Shown here in pieces: positions 48,753 through 61,380 of a DNA stretch of 64,000 bases. Made by a program: the position numbers and the translations under genes. This DNA comes from Panulirus ornatus (Eukaryota > Arthropoda > Malacostraca > Decapoda > Palinuridae), in NCBI RefSeq assembly GCF_036320965.1, contig NC_092276.1:10468298-10532297 (forward strand), read 5' to 3'. Numbering within the stretch: the stretch's first letter is position 1; each line of letters starts with the position of its first letter. Below the pieces are notes generated by a model. That model was not told where the DNA came from, ran no database searches, and worked only from the letters and a program-made list of their open reading frames with translations.

Positions 48753-48870
48753 CTTCCAGAACCATGATATTTTGCCTCTAAGCTGCTCCAGTGGCGTTCA
48801 TTGATCTGTAAATTTGTCTTTCCGTTGCAGGAAAACACACGAAATGAGGTTAGGTGACATTTAGGACAAG

Positions 48871-48871
<1 letters not shown>

Positions 48872-48921
<50 letters not shown>

Positions 48922-48932
48922 TGTAGGACAAG

Positions 48933-48968
<36 letters not shown>

Positions 48969-48983
48969 GACAAGCTGTGTGTG

Positions 48984-49019
<36 letters not shown>

Positions 49020-49025
49020 GACAAG

Positions 49026-49083
<58 letters not shown>

Positions 49084-49117
49084 GACAAGCTGTGTGTGTG
49101 TGTGTGTGTAGGACAAG

Positions 49118-49161
<44 letters not shown>

Positions 49162-49167
49162 GACAAG

Positions 49168-49215
<48 letters not shown>

Positions 49216-49221
49216 GACAAG

Positions 49222-49279
<58 letters not shown>

Positions 49280-49285
49280 GACAAG

Positions 49286-49335
<50 letters not shown>
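48872..49335. repeat. (GT)n array punctuated by 'aggacaagc'
   Basis: About 460 bp of TG repeats are interrupted nine times by 'taggacaagctgtg' (for example 48863, 48925, 48967, 49018, 49082, 49214, 49278), with 18-60 bp of TG between. The punctuating block is invariant. Frames reading CVCV or HTHT are artefacts. Confidence 0.97.
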
Positions 49336-49336
<1 letters not shown>

Positions 49337-49480
49337 AAGGAACAAAAGGGGGCACACGACGTATTCTCTGGACTCCACGAAGACAAATTTCCACTTTTCG
49401 TTTCCAGGAATCCAGCATTCATGGCAACGCGGTAGGAGACACTCAGCGTTCCAGGGACCAGGCAGAAGGCATTAGCTGTA

Positions 49481-49750
49481 ATCCATGACCTCTGTGACGT
49501 ATCCATGACCTCTGTGACGTATCCATGACCTCTGTGACGTATCCATGACCTCTGTGACGTATCCATGACCTCTGTGACGCATGGGGCTGACCATGATGAC
49601 CCCTCATTAACAACAGACATGGGTCATGAAGAGGGGGGTGGGGAAACGTATCCATGACCTCTGTGACGTATCCATGACCTCTGTGACGCATGGGGCTGAC
49701 CATGATGACCCCTCATTAACAACAGACATGGGTCATGAAGAGGAGGGTGA
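49481..49750. repeat. 20-bp array nested in a 109-bp duplication
   Basis: 'atccatgacctctgtgacgt' starts at 49481, 49501, 49521, 49541 and 49561, and again at 49650 and 49670. The segment after the last unit ('atggggctgaccatgatgac' through 'gacatgggtcatgaagagg') is duplicated with an offset of 109 bp (49561 to 49670). Copies are almost identical, implying recent expansion. Confidence 0.96.
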
Positions 49751-49880
49751 GGATACAACAGCAACTATGACCTATCTTACATTCGTTGGTCTGTTATTCA
49801 TATGGTTTATATAAATCAGTTGGTGTGTCTTGGTATCTATAAACCCCTTCGAGAACAGGGATACAACTTTTTAGCTTGAC

Positions 49881-49962
49881 GGTATAACACCTTGGGTGTG
49901 ATGACCATTAATCTAACCCTTAAAGGGTTAAGTTTAAGGGTCATTATACCCAAGTGTCGTAC
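49881..49962. repeat. Near-perfect palindrome, about 40-bp arms
   Basis: The left arm 49881-49921 and right arm 49922-49962 are reverse complements over most of their length. 'ttgggtgtgatgacc' pairs with 'gggtcattatacccaa', and 'aaccctt' with 'aagggtt', with almost no loop. It is a likely small fold-back element or cruciform site. No coding content. Confidence 0.85.
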
Positions 49963-50417
49963 CTTCTTTCTCAAGCGACTTCCCTTCAGTGTTTAAGGAG
50001 TTTATTCTTAAATGAGCCATTATGTAGCTGTCAGACTTGTATGACCGACTCCATGGCAACGTTCAAGAAGACCCATGGCGAAAACGACGCACTTCGACAC
50101 ACGACATGTGACCTTGGTCCCATCTAACACCATCTGCAAACGCGAGTTAAGGACCGGTGTGTGTGTTTCTCGCCAGCAATTTATTCTGCATGACCCGGTT
50201 CACACACGAGTCGAGTGACCTGTGTAGGCAAGACCCCCGGTGACCTCACGAGCTCCTCAAGCGCTCGGATAAATTTCGTTGAGGATTCCAGCGAGAGGTC
50301 ACAAGGGAAGCTGCAGGACCTGGTAAACTTGATCTCCAGCCAAATATTAGTTTCCCAGGGGAGGCAAGGCTAACGTGGACGTCAGTTGCCTACAGGGAAC
50401 ATGTGAGATGCTCTTAC

Positions 50418-50421
<4 letters not shown>
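49963..50421. other. Anonymous non-coding stretch
   Basis: No gene or repeat is recognised. Confidence 0.5.

Positions 50422-50493
<72 letters not shown>
50422..50493. repeat. (AT)n microsatellite
   Basis: An uninterrupted TA run adjoining the 3' end of a SINE-like copy. Confidence 0.98.
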
Positions 50494-50495
<2 letters not shown>

Positions 50496-50740
50496 CTTTT
50501 TTTTTTCTTTCATACTATTTGCCATTTCCCGCGTTAGCGAGGTAGCTTGAAGAACAGAGGACTGGGCCTCTGAGGGAATATCCTCACCTGGCCCCCTTAT
50601 CTTTTCCTTCTTTTGGAAAATTGAAAAAAATAATGAGAGAGGAGGATTTCCAGACCCCCACTCCCTCCCCTTTTAGTCGCCTTCTACGACACGCAGGGAA
50701 TACGTGAGAAGTATTCTTTCTCCCCTATCACCAGGGATAT
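50494..50740 (-). mobile_element. SINE-like element (family B), full-length copy 4
   Basis: The same block order as at 4073 and 26241, with a T-rich junction, 'cgcgttagcgaggtagc', 'atatcctcacctggccccc', 'gtcgccttctacgacacgca' and 'tatcaccagggata'. A short AT run follows. Confidence 0.85.
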
Positions 50741-50754
50741 ATATATATATATAT

Positions 50755-51343
50755 GATTGTGTTACAGGACTCTGTCTACTAGATATTATACCTTGGGTGA
50801 AAATTATTCGTACCAGTTGACGAAAGAGAACGTAGTGTTACGAAAAGGAAAAAAAAACTTCTTGCTTCAAATGACTCCATCCTCTCCCAGCTGCTGAGTG
50901 CAGCGCAGCCCTGGAGTTTCAGAAGCCTGTGGACGAGCCGTCATTAGCTAACATGAGGTTAGATACCACAAGAACCTCTTCATTAAGAGGTTCTAAATAT
51001 ATTTCCTCATCTATTTATCTTGCTCTGAACTATACATATATGTATGGACGTGTACACACAGTCATTGTAGCCACTCGAATGTACAATCCATCGATGATAT
51101 ATTTCGCATTTGATTTTGAAAGATACTTATGGTTGTGCTATCGCTTTGTCCAAATGGTGGATGAGTACTGAACCTTGTGTAAAGAACTACATTAGCTGAT
51201 CTGGGTCAACGTACACATATCACTTTGGTCCATGAACATTTACTGGAATATTTTAACGCTTTACTGTACGAATCTCTGTGTTTGTAAATGGGACCATAAT
51301 GTTTATTCATAAAGCGTTCAAGTATGCTCCTTGTTTTCGAAAA
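50755..51343. other. Anonymous non-coding stretch
   Basis: 'aagaacctcttcattaagaggttct' near 50970-50994 is a small inverted repeat. No gene is recognised. Confidence 0.5.
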
Positions 51344-51475
<132 letters not shown>

Positions 51476-51489
51476 TTTTTTTTCAATTT

Positions 51490-51592
51490 TATAAAAGAAG
51501 GAACAGAGAAGGGGGCCCAGTTAAGGCCCAGTCCTCTGTTCTAAACGCTACCTCGCTAACGCGGGAAATGGCGAATAGTATGAAAAAAAAAT
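51490..51592 (+). mobile_element. SINE-like element (family B), 5'-truncated copy 5
   Basis: The sense strand is plus: 'aagaaggaacagagaagggg', 'ggcccagtcctctgttct', then the shared terminus 'ctacctcgctaacgcggga' at 51548, 'aatggcgaatagtatg' and an A run. Only the 3' 100 bp remain. Confidence 0.88.
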
Positions 51593-51649
51593 ATCTATCT
51601 CTTATCATCATCATCAAAGATTTATGTCTGAAAGTTTCGTTTACACTGT

Positions 51650-51842
51650 AAGCGTCTTTATCTGGGGCGAAGGGGCACCATTTCATAGATTCAGGATTCG
51701 AGGGTGTGAGCGATTTTTATCTGGGGTGATGGGGGTACAATTGGATAACTGGAGAATCCGAAGGCGTTGGTGTCTTCATCTGGGGTGAGAGGGCGCTATT
51801 CTACGGCTGGAAAATACGAGGGCGAGGTCGTCTTTACATGGG
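51650..51842. repeat. 61-bp minisatellite, 3 units plus a partial
   Basis: 'tttatctggggcgaaggggc', 'tttatctggggtgatggggg' and 'ttcatctggggtgagagggc' start about 61 bp apart, with a fragment at 51831. Units are clearly diverged. Confidence 0.88.
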
Positions 51843-52046
51843 ATTATTCGGGAGGGTCACTCTTCTGTGTCAGTTCCCCTTTAGATCTACTTCAGTCTTC
51901 CTGAGTGTGGCGCATTCACAGGCCCGCCTTGGGGGTCGAGCACATAGGTTTGGGATCCTGGTCGCGGTGGTCTGTCCACAGTCAACCTTGCTGTTCATCA
52001 ACCTCTATAGGAGTGGTTGATAAAATGGATACCTGGCTTGGGCTAA

Positions 52047-52171
<125 letters not shown>

Positions 52172-52912
52172 GCCTTAATGAAATGGCTTGAAATGCTTCA
52201 CTTGCCCGTGTCGTCTCACTTAACATGAGAAATTAAAATTACACTTCTTTCGCTGACGATAATTCCTTCGTCAGGCGTCTCATTAGACCTCTCTTCACCT
52301 CATTTTGACATCCTTTGTGAGAGGCATAACCTCATGACGCATTCTGAGTTCCTTCATCTAACAGTCATCCATCTTGATATCATTAACATGTCTCTTACTC
52401 AGGATCTATTTTTGCTATCTTTTTTTTTTTTCTCCTTTTTCCTTTCCAAATCCTCCTTCTTCAGCGTTGCTCTAGCTTCAGTTCTCTCTCTCTTCGTCTT
52501 TTTTCCCTACATGCCTAGCTATCGTTTTTCCCTCCAGGCCTTTTGGAAAATTCTTTTCTCCATCCCGCATCTGTATAAACTTTAGCTTTACTTACTCCCC
52601 TTTCCTTCGAAAACGTGGATAATTTCTCTCACTTTACCAGCTAAACTTCACGCATTCCTCTCGCTTGTGCTGAGCTTTCTCCCTCACACTCTCTTTTTTT
52701 TTTTCCTCCTCCCTTATATCTCACCCGCGCCCTTCGGACTGGTCGCTGAGTCGCTACACAACCGCTAGGGTCGCATCTCTCTGCACAGGGAGGATCTTCC
52801 TCACTCAGACTCGAGATTTGACAGAGCCTCAGCGCAGAGCTGTATGTTCATATGGACTGAGCAACCAGCGTTTGTCAGCAACGTAAATATAAGTGTAATT
52901 GAACAATAAATG

Positions 52913-52914
<2 letters not shown>
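52172..52914. other. Anonymous pyrimidine-rich stretch
   Basis: T and C predominate from 52400 to 52730. No gene is recognised. Confidence 0.5.
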
Positions 52915-53005
<91 letters not shown>

Positions 53006-53025
53006 AGTCCTCACCCCATGGTAAC

Positions 53026-53087
<62 letters not shown>
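52915..53087. repeat. (AT)n and (GA)n arrays, 27 bp apart
   Basis: TA at 52915-53001 and GA at 53028-53087. Confidence 0.97.
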
Positions 53088-54715
<1,628 letters not shown>

Positions 54716-55036
54716 TCTCCCTTTTGGTTTCCAAGAGTCATGCTAAGCAGCATTTCTCACCAAATCGTGATAAGAAACACTTACAAGTGACCATTAAAGT
54801 TACAGACGCGTGTGGGTCTCGTAAAATTTTACACTTGCGGTCTTCCAAGGGGGGAATAGATTTCTCAGTTGTAGTAACTGTAGACACGGCACTCACATTT
54901 ACGCAGCGGTAATAGAATTTTTTTGTGTACCTGATGAGGAGGATTGAATCAGTGAAACATGTTGCGCTACGTGTATAGGAAAATTTCAGGTTAAATAGAT
55001 TTATATGAACTCGTATTGAATTGCGATTTCACTTTC

Positions 55037-55039
<3 letters not shown>

Positions 55040-55121
<82 letters not shown>

Positions 55122-55124
55122 ATT
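55040..55124. repeat. (AT)n microsatellite
   Basis: A TA run with one phase slip, adjoining the 3' end of a LINE tail. Confidence 0.97.
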
Positions 55125-55127
55125 TAT

Positions 55128-55414
55128 TAATATATTTTATTTTGCTTTGTCGCTGTCTCCCGCGTTTGCGTAGTAGCAAAGGGAAACAGACGAAAGAAAT
55201 GGCCCAACCCACCCCCATACACATGTATATACATACACGTCCACACACGCAAATATACATACCCATACATCTCAATGTACAAATATATATACACACACAG
55301 ACACATACATATATACGCATTTACATAATTCATACTGTCTGCCTTTATTTATTCCCATCGCCACCTCGCCACACATGGAATAACATCCCCCTCCCCCCTC
55401 ATATATGCGAGGTA

Positions 55415-55416
<2 letters not shown>
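55128..55416 (-). mobile_element. LINE 3' tail (family A), longest copy
   Basis: On the plus strand: 'tgtcgctgtctcccgcgttt' followed by 'gcgtagtagc', 'aacagacgaaagaaatggcc' and 'caacccacccccatacacat'. Then come alternating 'catacac' and 'tatacata' sections and 'cgccacctcgccacacatgg'. It ends at 'atatgcgaggtagc' and an AT array. It is the reverse complement of the segment at 3372-3608, and I recall the same order at the end of decapod LINEs. Confidence 0.8.

Positions 55417-55496
<80 letters not shown>
55417..55496. repeat. (AT)n microsatellite
   Basis: An uninterrupted TA run on the other side of the LINE tail. Confidence 0.98.
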
Positions 55497-55498
<2 letters not shown>

Positions 55499-55980
55499 GT
55501 TTTCAAAAACAAGATCCCTTGTGCCTCGTTCTTCCTAAGAAAAAGTTCACATTATCCTTTATAACTGTACTTGTCCCTCTGTTAATTCGAGCATCAGTCA
55601 GTGTTGATGGGGAGTGCTGGGACGTAGGATATGAACACACTGCTGACACAGCAACTCCTCCTTCTCCTCCACCCTTCCCTCTCGCTCTCCCATCTTCCCC
55701 TCCCTTCCCCCCTTCACCCTCTATCCACGTCTCCTCTATTAAGTTATGGTTCTTTTCTCATACCCTCGTAATCCCAGGTTAAGCCTTCTTATCCTTGTTT
55801 TGAAGAAAATATGAACTCGTATTTTAACGAGATAGTGTCTGTCTTGACGTCCAACTCTAAACTTACAGGATGGGAGCAGGTGGTGTGAGGATGGAAGGGG
55901 GAAGGGGGGAAAAAGGAAGGGGGAGGAGGGAGCGAAAGGCAGAGGCCTAATTTGGTTGTGTTGGTGATGTTGTTAACCCG

Positions 55981-55983
<3 letters not shown>
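55497..55983. other. Anonymous stretch
   Basis: Pyrimidine-rich at 55645-55725 and purine-rich at 55885-55935. No gene is recognised. Confidence 0.5.

Positions 55984-56041
<58 letters not shown>
55984..56041. repeat. (GA)n microsatellite
   Basis: An uninterrupted GA run of 29 units. Confidence 0.98.
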
Positions 56042-56043
<2 letters not shown>

Positions 56044-56504
56044 ATGTTAACCGACACACTCCAGTATTTCTAGAAGCGTCAGTCAGAATTAAACGTGTTT
56101 TCGTCACACAAGACAACGTGATCCCAGAAGCCAGCGTGGTATGATCTGAGTGATTCTATGCCCATTGTGTTCTTCAACCAACTCACCCCTTTATTGTTCA
56201 ATAGATAACTCTCCCCAACACCGCTTCACAGAATAAGATAATTTCATATTACTTCATTGTTAATCCCTCTCCTTCATTGATCCTTACAGTCTTTCCCTCT
56301 TCTCATTACCTAATGATCTTTTTTACTCTTGTTCTGTTGTCCAAATAAACTTTCTACCAACCCCTCCGTCTCATCTGATAGTCTTGATTTTCTTGTAACA
56401 TTAGTAAGTGAATTTAAGGTATTTCGACAGGGTTCTCTTTCCCTTTGTCTTACATTTTCCATCACATTCAATTCTTCCATTACACACACCCATCCCGACA
56501 ACCT

Positions 56505-56760
56505 CTTTCCTCAACCAGACCCGCCCAAACATCAACCACTAAATCTATCAACCACGCTACCACCTCTTCCCTGAACCAGGTCCCTATATCAATCGCTAAT
56601 CCATCAACCACATCCTCGCTATCACTACCTCCATCAACCAGGTCCACACTCAGCCATTAATATGGTCAAACTCACGCTTCTCACCACCTCATCCATCAAA
56701 CAGGCTCTTACATCAGCCATTAGTTCCGTCAACCACAACCTCACACACCATCATCCATGA
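56505..56760. repeat. Diverged 61-63-bp minisatellite, 4 units
   Basis: 'aaccag.cc' (56513, 56573, 56636) and 'aaacaggctc' (56697) start units containing 'atcagccatta.t' and 'tcaaccac..cct'. Confidence 0.78.
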
Positions 56761-56987
56761 ACCATATCCTCAAGACCGTAACTTGCACCATGGACCACAC
56801 CCTTGCCACCACCGTCCTTACGTCAAAAATGTATATATACATGTGTACGTATGCATACACAAATATGTATGAATAAGAAGTACACAGACGCTCCCAAACA
56901 TTCAACATCAGTCCACTCTGTTACCGATGGCGTCGTCCGGTGGACATGGCTGGCTCTATGAGAGCACCAGGATCACCAACAATATAG

Positions 56988-57145
56988 CAGACGAAAGAAT
57001 GGCCCAACCCACTCACATACACATGTATATACATACACGTCCACACACGTACATATACATACCTATACATTTCAACGTATACATATACATACACAGACAT
57101 ATACATATATACATATGTACATGTTCATGCTTGCTGCCTTCATCC
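56988..57145 (-). mobile_element. LINE 3' tail fragment (family A)
   Basis: 'agacgaaagaatggcccaac' to 'catgcttgctgccttcatcc' parallels the inner part of the copy at 3372-3608 (reversed) and 55128-55416. The terminal 'gcgttagcgagg' part is missing. Confidence 0.75.
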
Positions 57146-57300
57146 ATGATTAATTGTCTAATCATCTTTATTGATGGTCGTCATACCAAAATCATTTACA
57201 AAGACTTTTCCCACCAAATCCTCAAGCTCTGCAGTGGAGTCCCCAAGGAGTCAATTCTTTCTCCATCCATTGTCCGTTCCATTCTAAACCGTCACCTCCT
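57146..57300 (+). pseudogene. Reverse transcriptase fragment of a second LINE type
   Basis: Plus-strand translation from ATG 57146 reads through IFIDGRHTKIIYKDF and then LCSGVPKESILSPS. The latter is a clear variant of RT motif B (usual form GVPQGS.LSP), and the upstream segment matches the region before motif B in Jockey-like RTs as I remember them. The conserved Q is replaced by K and G by E. No motif A or C is found nearby, so this is a short dead fragment. It directly follows a LINE tail of the other family in the opposite direction. Confidence 0.72.
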
Positions 57301-57878
57301 ACAAACCACAATGGGACAGTCGTCTCACGCAGCTCCGTGTCTGTCCGTCTGTCCTTTCCCTTCAGTTTCAGTCCCTGAGCCCGGATATGAGTATTGTAAA
57401 TCCTCTTATCACCGCACCAGTCAACGGTGCCACCACTTTACGAGTGAAAGCCAAGCCTCTACAATCGCTCGTCCAGCTCGTTCTCTCGTATGGGATGCAT
57501 TCTCCGGACGCTGGTACTATTTGACGGGTGATTTAGCGCTACTATTTACTGGACTTTTGGTAGAGATGAAGGTGCTTTTTAACCTTTGGGTTGGTCGGGA
57601 TCTTAAACCTGGCCCGTAACCAGCGGAGAATGGCTCTGTCAATCCAGAGGCTAATTCACGCTTTATGATAGCGATGGCCCCCCCCCCCGAGTGTAATTGG
57701 GTCATTAAGGGACGCCACGACAACCCGGAGTGTTGAACGGTCCCAGTTATTAGACTCGTCCATTCTGGACTCAGGGAGCTTCCTGGACTATTTGTCAGGC
57801 TTATTGCTTGTGTATGAGTGGGAGGTTACGGTGGCCGGGTCACCTAACTGCCACGTCTGGTGTCAGGTTAAGGACCCG

Positions 57879-57880
<2 letters not shown>
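57301..57880. other. Anonymous stretch with a C11 run
   Basis: The open frame from the RT fragment continues to 57619 without recognisable domains. A pure C run lies at 57678-57688. Confidence 0.5.

Positions 57881-57881
<1 letters not shown>

Positions 57882-57913
<32 letters not shown>
57882..57913. repeat. (GT)n microsatellite
   Basis: A GT run of about 16 units. Confidence 0.97.
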
Positions 57914-57916
<3 letters not shown>

Positions 57917-58455
57917 CTATGTAAGTATATGTGCCTCCGTTTTGTTAGTTATTAAACCAAGAAAACGTTTAATATGGCCAAGAAAACGTGTGTAGTCTAC
58001 ACTGTATCAAACGTTTATGTTTCGCACCGTATCAAATGGATAATCAGTTCGATGAGTGATGAGTTTTCTAGAGAGTGTTCCAAGGGGAGAAATGTTCTTA
58101 GAACACACAATTGCATTGCTTAGAAAGTAAGAGACAATTCTCAAAAGGTAATCAGTTACTGAGAATTAAGATGTATGAGATGGGTGCTGGGGTGTTGTTA
58201 ATTAGTCTTCTGTGATTCAGAAAGTTCCATCTAACACCGAGGGATTTCCTCGCTTGCGTGTACTTACGTCAAGGTTTTGCCAAAAGACGCGTCGTGGAGG
58301 GCGTAGTTATCAGCGAAAGTAAGTGTCCACAGTTACGACGAACAGTTGGTCGTGTTAGTTACGTGCTGTCAAGCGTGATATGTAAGACAGAAAGACTTTC
58401 ATGTCTGTGGACTGCACACCAGCAGCACACGTGTAGGAGAGGGAGAAACAGAAAG

Positions 58456-58457
<2 letters not shown>
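57914..58457. other. Anonymous non-coding stretch
   Basis: No gene or repeat is recognised. Confidence 0.5.

Positions 58458-58458
<1 letters not shown>

Positions 58459-58528
<70 letters not shown>
58459..58528. repeat. (GA)n microsatellite
   Basis: An uninterrupted GA run of 35 units. Confidence 0.98.
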
Positions 58529-58530
<2 letters not shown>

Positions 58531-58646
58531 ACCTAGCTCAAAGGAGTGACACTTGACAGCCCCTGAAGTTATGGCTTACTGCGCAGACGTCAACAAATCT
58601 CTCTGTCATCAGACGGTAAATGCGCATCTCGACGGTGGCTTCATAC

Positions 58647-58650
<4 letters not shown>

Positions 58651-58721
<71 letters not shown>
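58651..58721. repeat. (GA)n microsatellite
   Basis: A second GA run 122 bp after the previous one. Confidence 0.98.
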
Positions 58722-58730
<9 letters not shown>

Positions 58731-59084
58731 AGTTTTACGTAAATTACAAGTAGGAGCGACCAATTCCCTGGGAAGGTAGACCAGCCAAAGTTAACCCACT
58801 CCCCTCCGTGTTGCCTATCCTGTAAATATGATGCTGATCTCTCACCTCTGTCCTCAGAAACTGGTAAACACTTGTAAATTAGTAAATCCATCCTCGGATA
58901 CTCGTAAACACCCGTAAATCGTAAATTGTGACTCACATTTTGGGTCCTCTTCTTACCTGGAGTCGGTAAATGGTGGTAAATTAATAATTTTCCGACATAT
59001 TTGTTATTTTTCCACTTTCTGGTTGTCGATAAAGCGCTCTGGTTTCTCTGTGCATTATACGTGACAGTTACGGAATGGACGTGG
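58722..59084. other. Anonymous stretch with 'ggtaaacac.cgtaaat' repeats
   Basis: 58858-58985 contains four variants of 'ctggtaaacacttgtaaatt', an old tandem repeat. No gene is recognised. Confidence 0.55.
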
Positions 59085-59228
59085 GCGAATGAGGCCATTT
59101 CTTCGTCTGTTCCTGGCGCTACCTCGCTAACACGCGAAATGGCGAGACAGCCAGAGAGTGAATGTGACAGAATGAGGTCATATATTCGCCTGCTCGTGGC
59201 GCTACCTCGCTAACGAGGGAAATTCCAG
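59085..59228 (+). mobile_element. Two tandem copies of the LINE/SINE 3' terminus
   Basis: 'ggcgctacctcgctaaca' (about 59116) and 'ggcgctacctcgctaacg' (about 59199) are each preceded by a 'gaatgaggcca/tca' plus 'ttcg.ctg.tc.tgg' segment, about 83 bp apart. Only the terminal 50 bp of an element are present, duplicated. Confidence 0.75.
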
Positions 59229-59600
59229 TAATATTAAAGTTAGACGATGAAGGTGATTTCCAACTTTGTTCTATACGCATAACGAAGTGTTAATAAAAAC
59301 ATACATCACACTGAAATGCGAAACTCTCAAGAGAGCGTATGAACGTATTACGTCGAACAAATTGGACTCTACAGCAATGCAGAAAACTGAATATTCATAC
59401 GAGTTCACAATTACAGAGTGAAGAAAAATATCATACATATCCCGACAGATAGAACCACAGATATGTGTAGCCAAGCTGGCAGGGGGAAAAGGTCATTTAC
59501 AATTCGTATGAAATGGTTCAACGTGCAGGTCAGAGCTGGTGTGTGAATACTTAGACATAGGCTTAGAATTCTGATGACAAGGTTTATCCAACACCGAATT

Positions 59601-59608
<8 letters not shown>
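59229..59608. other. Anonymous AT-rich stretch
   Basis: No gene or repeat is recognised. Confidence 0.5.

Positions 59609-59677
<69 letters not shown>
59609..59677. repeat. (AT)n microsatellite
   Basis: An uninterrupted TA run. Confidence 0.98.
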
Positions 59678-59680
<3 letters not shown>

Positions 59681-59982
59681 CACTGCAGTGCGTTAATGAT
59701 ATGTAAATAATGCATTTCCAAAATATACATAGCCAAACGTAAATGTCTTTTTTCGAGAATCCAAAGTAGTATTATCATACATTATTAGAGGACTTCCAGT
59801 GATGTTCTTGTAGCTGCAAGTGAGCACAGGCAGTCCATAATTTCCAGATTTAGAAATCCAGTACTTTCCTTTGCAAATATAATGAGGACTCTGTGTGTTC
59901 AGAAAAAAGAAGGAGGATATATAATCTCATATTCACTCGGTAAATGAGTTGAATGCATTAGATAAATGTAGACACAGACGTA

Positions 59983-59984
<2 letters not shown>

Positions 59985-60052
<68 letters not shown>
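59985..60052. repeat. (CA)n microsatellite
   Basis: An uninterrupted CA run of about 33 units. Confidence 0.98.
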
Positions 60053-60054
<2 letters not shown>

Positions 60055-60155
60055 ATAGATATAATGCAAAACTAAAGGAGAAACAAAATCAAATAGAATG
60101 ATTATGGAGAAAAGGTGAAAGGCAGATTACCTATCTACATAAGAGCACTTACGAC

Positions 60156-60159
<4 letters not shown>

Positions 60160-60228
<69 letters not shown>
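60160..60228. repeat. (GA)n microsatellite
   Basis: An uninterrupted GA run of about 34 units. Confidence 0.98.
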
Positions 60229-60231
<3 letters not shown>

Positions 60232-60489
60232 TATAGCTATAATAACGTAACACAATATTCGCTCAGGTTTATCCAGTATCAACACGATACTGTACAACTT
60301 TTACCATCTGGAAACTGAGAAGAGGGGAGATTTTTTTCCCACTATACCTTCATATGGACTACAAGTTTTAGCGTTTTTCTTGTAAGGAAATTCGTATAAT
60401 CAGTCAAGATGGAAAGTTAGATAACGCCCTAATCATCATTAGTGCTCAGGGAGACCCCAATGGATGAGGTTCATAAGCTCATCCTCTTT

Positions 60490-60757
60490 AAAGAGGCTCA
60501 CAAAAACCTCATGTTTTTCAGAGGGGATCAAAAGCTAAATTGCGTCTCAAAACCCAGGCATGACCTCCTCGCAGAGGGTCAATAAAGAGGCTCAAAACCT
60601 CATGTTTTTCAGAGGGGATCAAGAGCTAAATTGTGTCTCAAAAACCAGGCATGACCTCTTCGCAGAGGGTCAATAAAGAGGTTCAGAACCTCATGTTTTT
60701 CAGAGGGGATCTAAAGCTAAATTGTGTCTCAGAGACCAGACATGACCTCATGGCTTT
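60490..60757. repeat. 90-92-bp minisatellite, 3 units
   Basis: 'cctcatgtttttcagagggg' occurs at 60507, 60599 and 60689, followed each time by 'atc.a.agctaaattg.gtct' and 'ccag.catgacct'. Differences are few. Confidence 0.95.
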
Positions 60758-61097
60758 CAGTCCACACGTATATAATGTCTCCACTCAAACTAAACTCTCA
60801 AGACTCATTCTTCGTAACCATATACCTTCCCTTAGCCTTCTGGTAACATATCTTCCTCAATATGAGTCAACCTTACCTTAGCCTTCTTGTAACTTATCTT
60901 CCTCAATATGAGTCACTAGGGAAGTATTGTAAACTATCAGAGAAGGATCCATAAATCTAGACCCCAAAATCAAATCAACATTCCCCTGACTGCACGCAAG
61001 CCATCTCCACACTCTACCTTACCCCTCCAGCAGCAGTTGTGTCCATATACCAGCCACAGCCCTTCGTCTCCTTTATGACCTCTGTGTAAGCGGGAAG

Positions 61098-61216
61098 TTT
61101 ATAAGCGGAGCGCAACTGCAAGTGCCAATTCATTGCCGCACCAGGACTGCAAGCGCAGAATTTATGGTCAATGTTTGGTGTGTACGCTCCAACTTTAAAC
61201 AGTCACCCCCGTCGTG
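61098..61216 (+). promoter_or_regulatory. Candidate core promoter and first exon, copy 1
   Basis: TTTATAAG at 61098-61105 has its TATA start 32 bp upstream of 'attcattg' (A at 61132), the spacing expected for a TATA box and an arthropod initiator. A candidate transcript would contain ATG at 61171 (frame beginning MFGVYAPTLNSHPRR) and meet a strong donor, GTAAGT, at 61217. The exon would be about 85 nt. No acceptor or downstream exon is identified, so this is an inference from signals and from their conservation in the second copy. Confidence 0.35.
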
Positions 61217-61256
61217 GTAAGTGTTTCTTGTCAGGGGTTGATTGTGGTTATGGCCT

Positions 61257-61357
<101 letters not shown>

Positions 61358-61380
61358 GCCTTTGTTTCTTCGTAGCTTGT

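Noticed and set aside
48728..49620. Minus-strand frames of 216 and 256 codons rich in HT and CPTHTH
   Set aside because: They are translations of the punctuated GT array. The apparent periodic 'ACPTHT' or 'QLVLHT' is only the 'aggacaagc' block.
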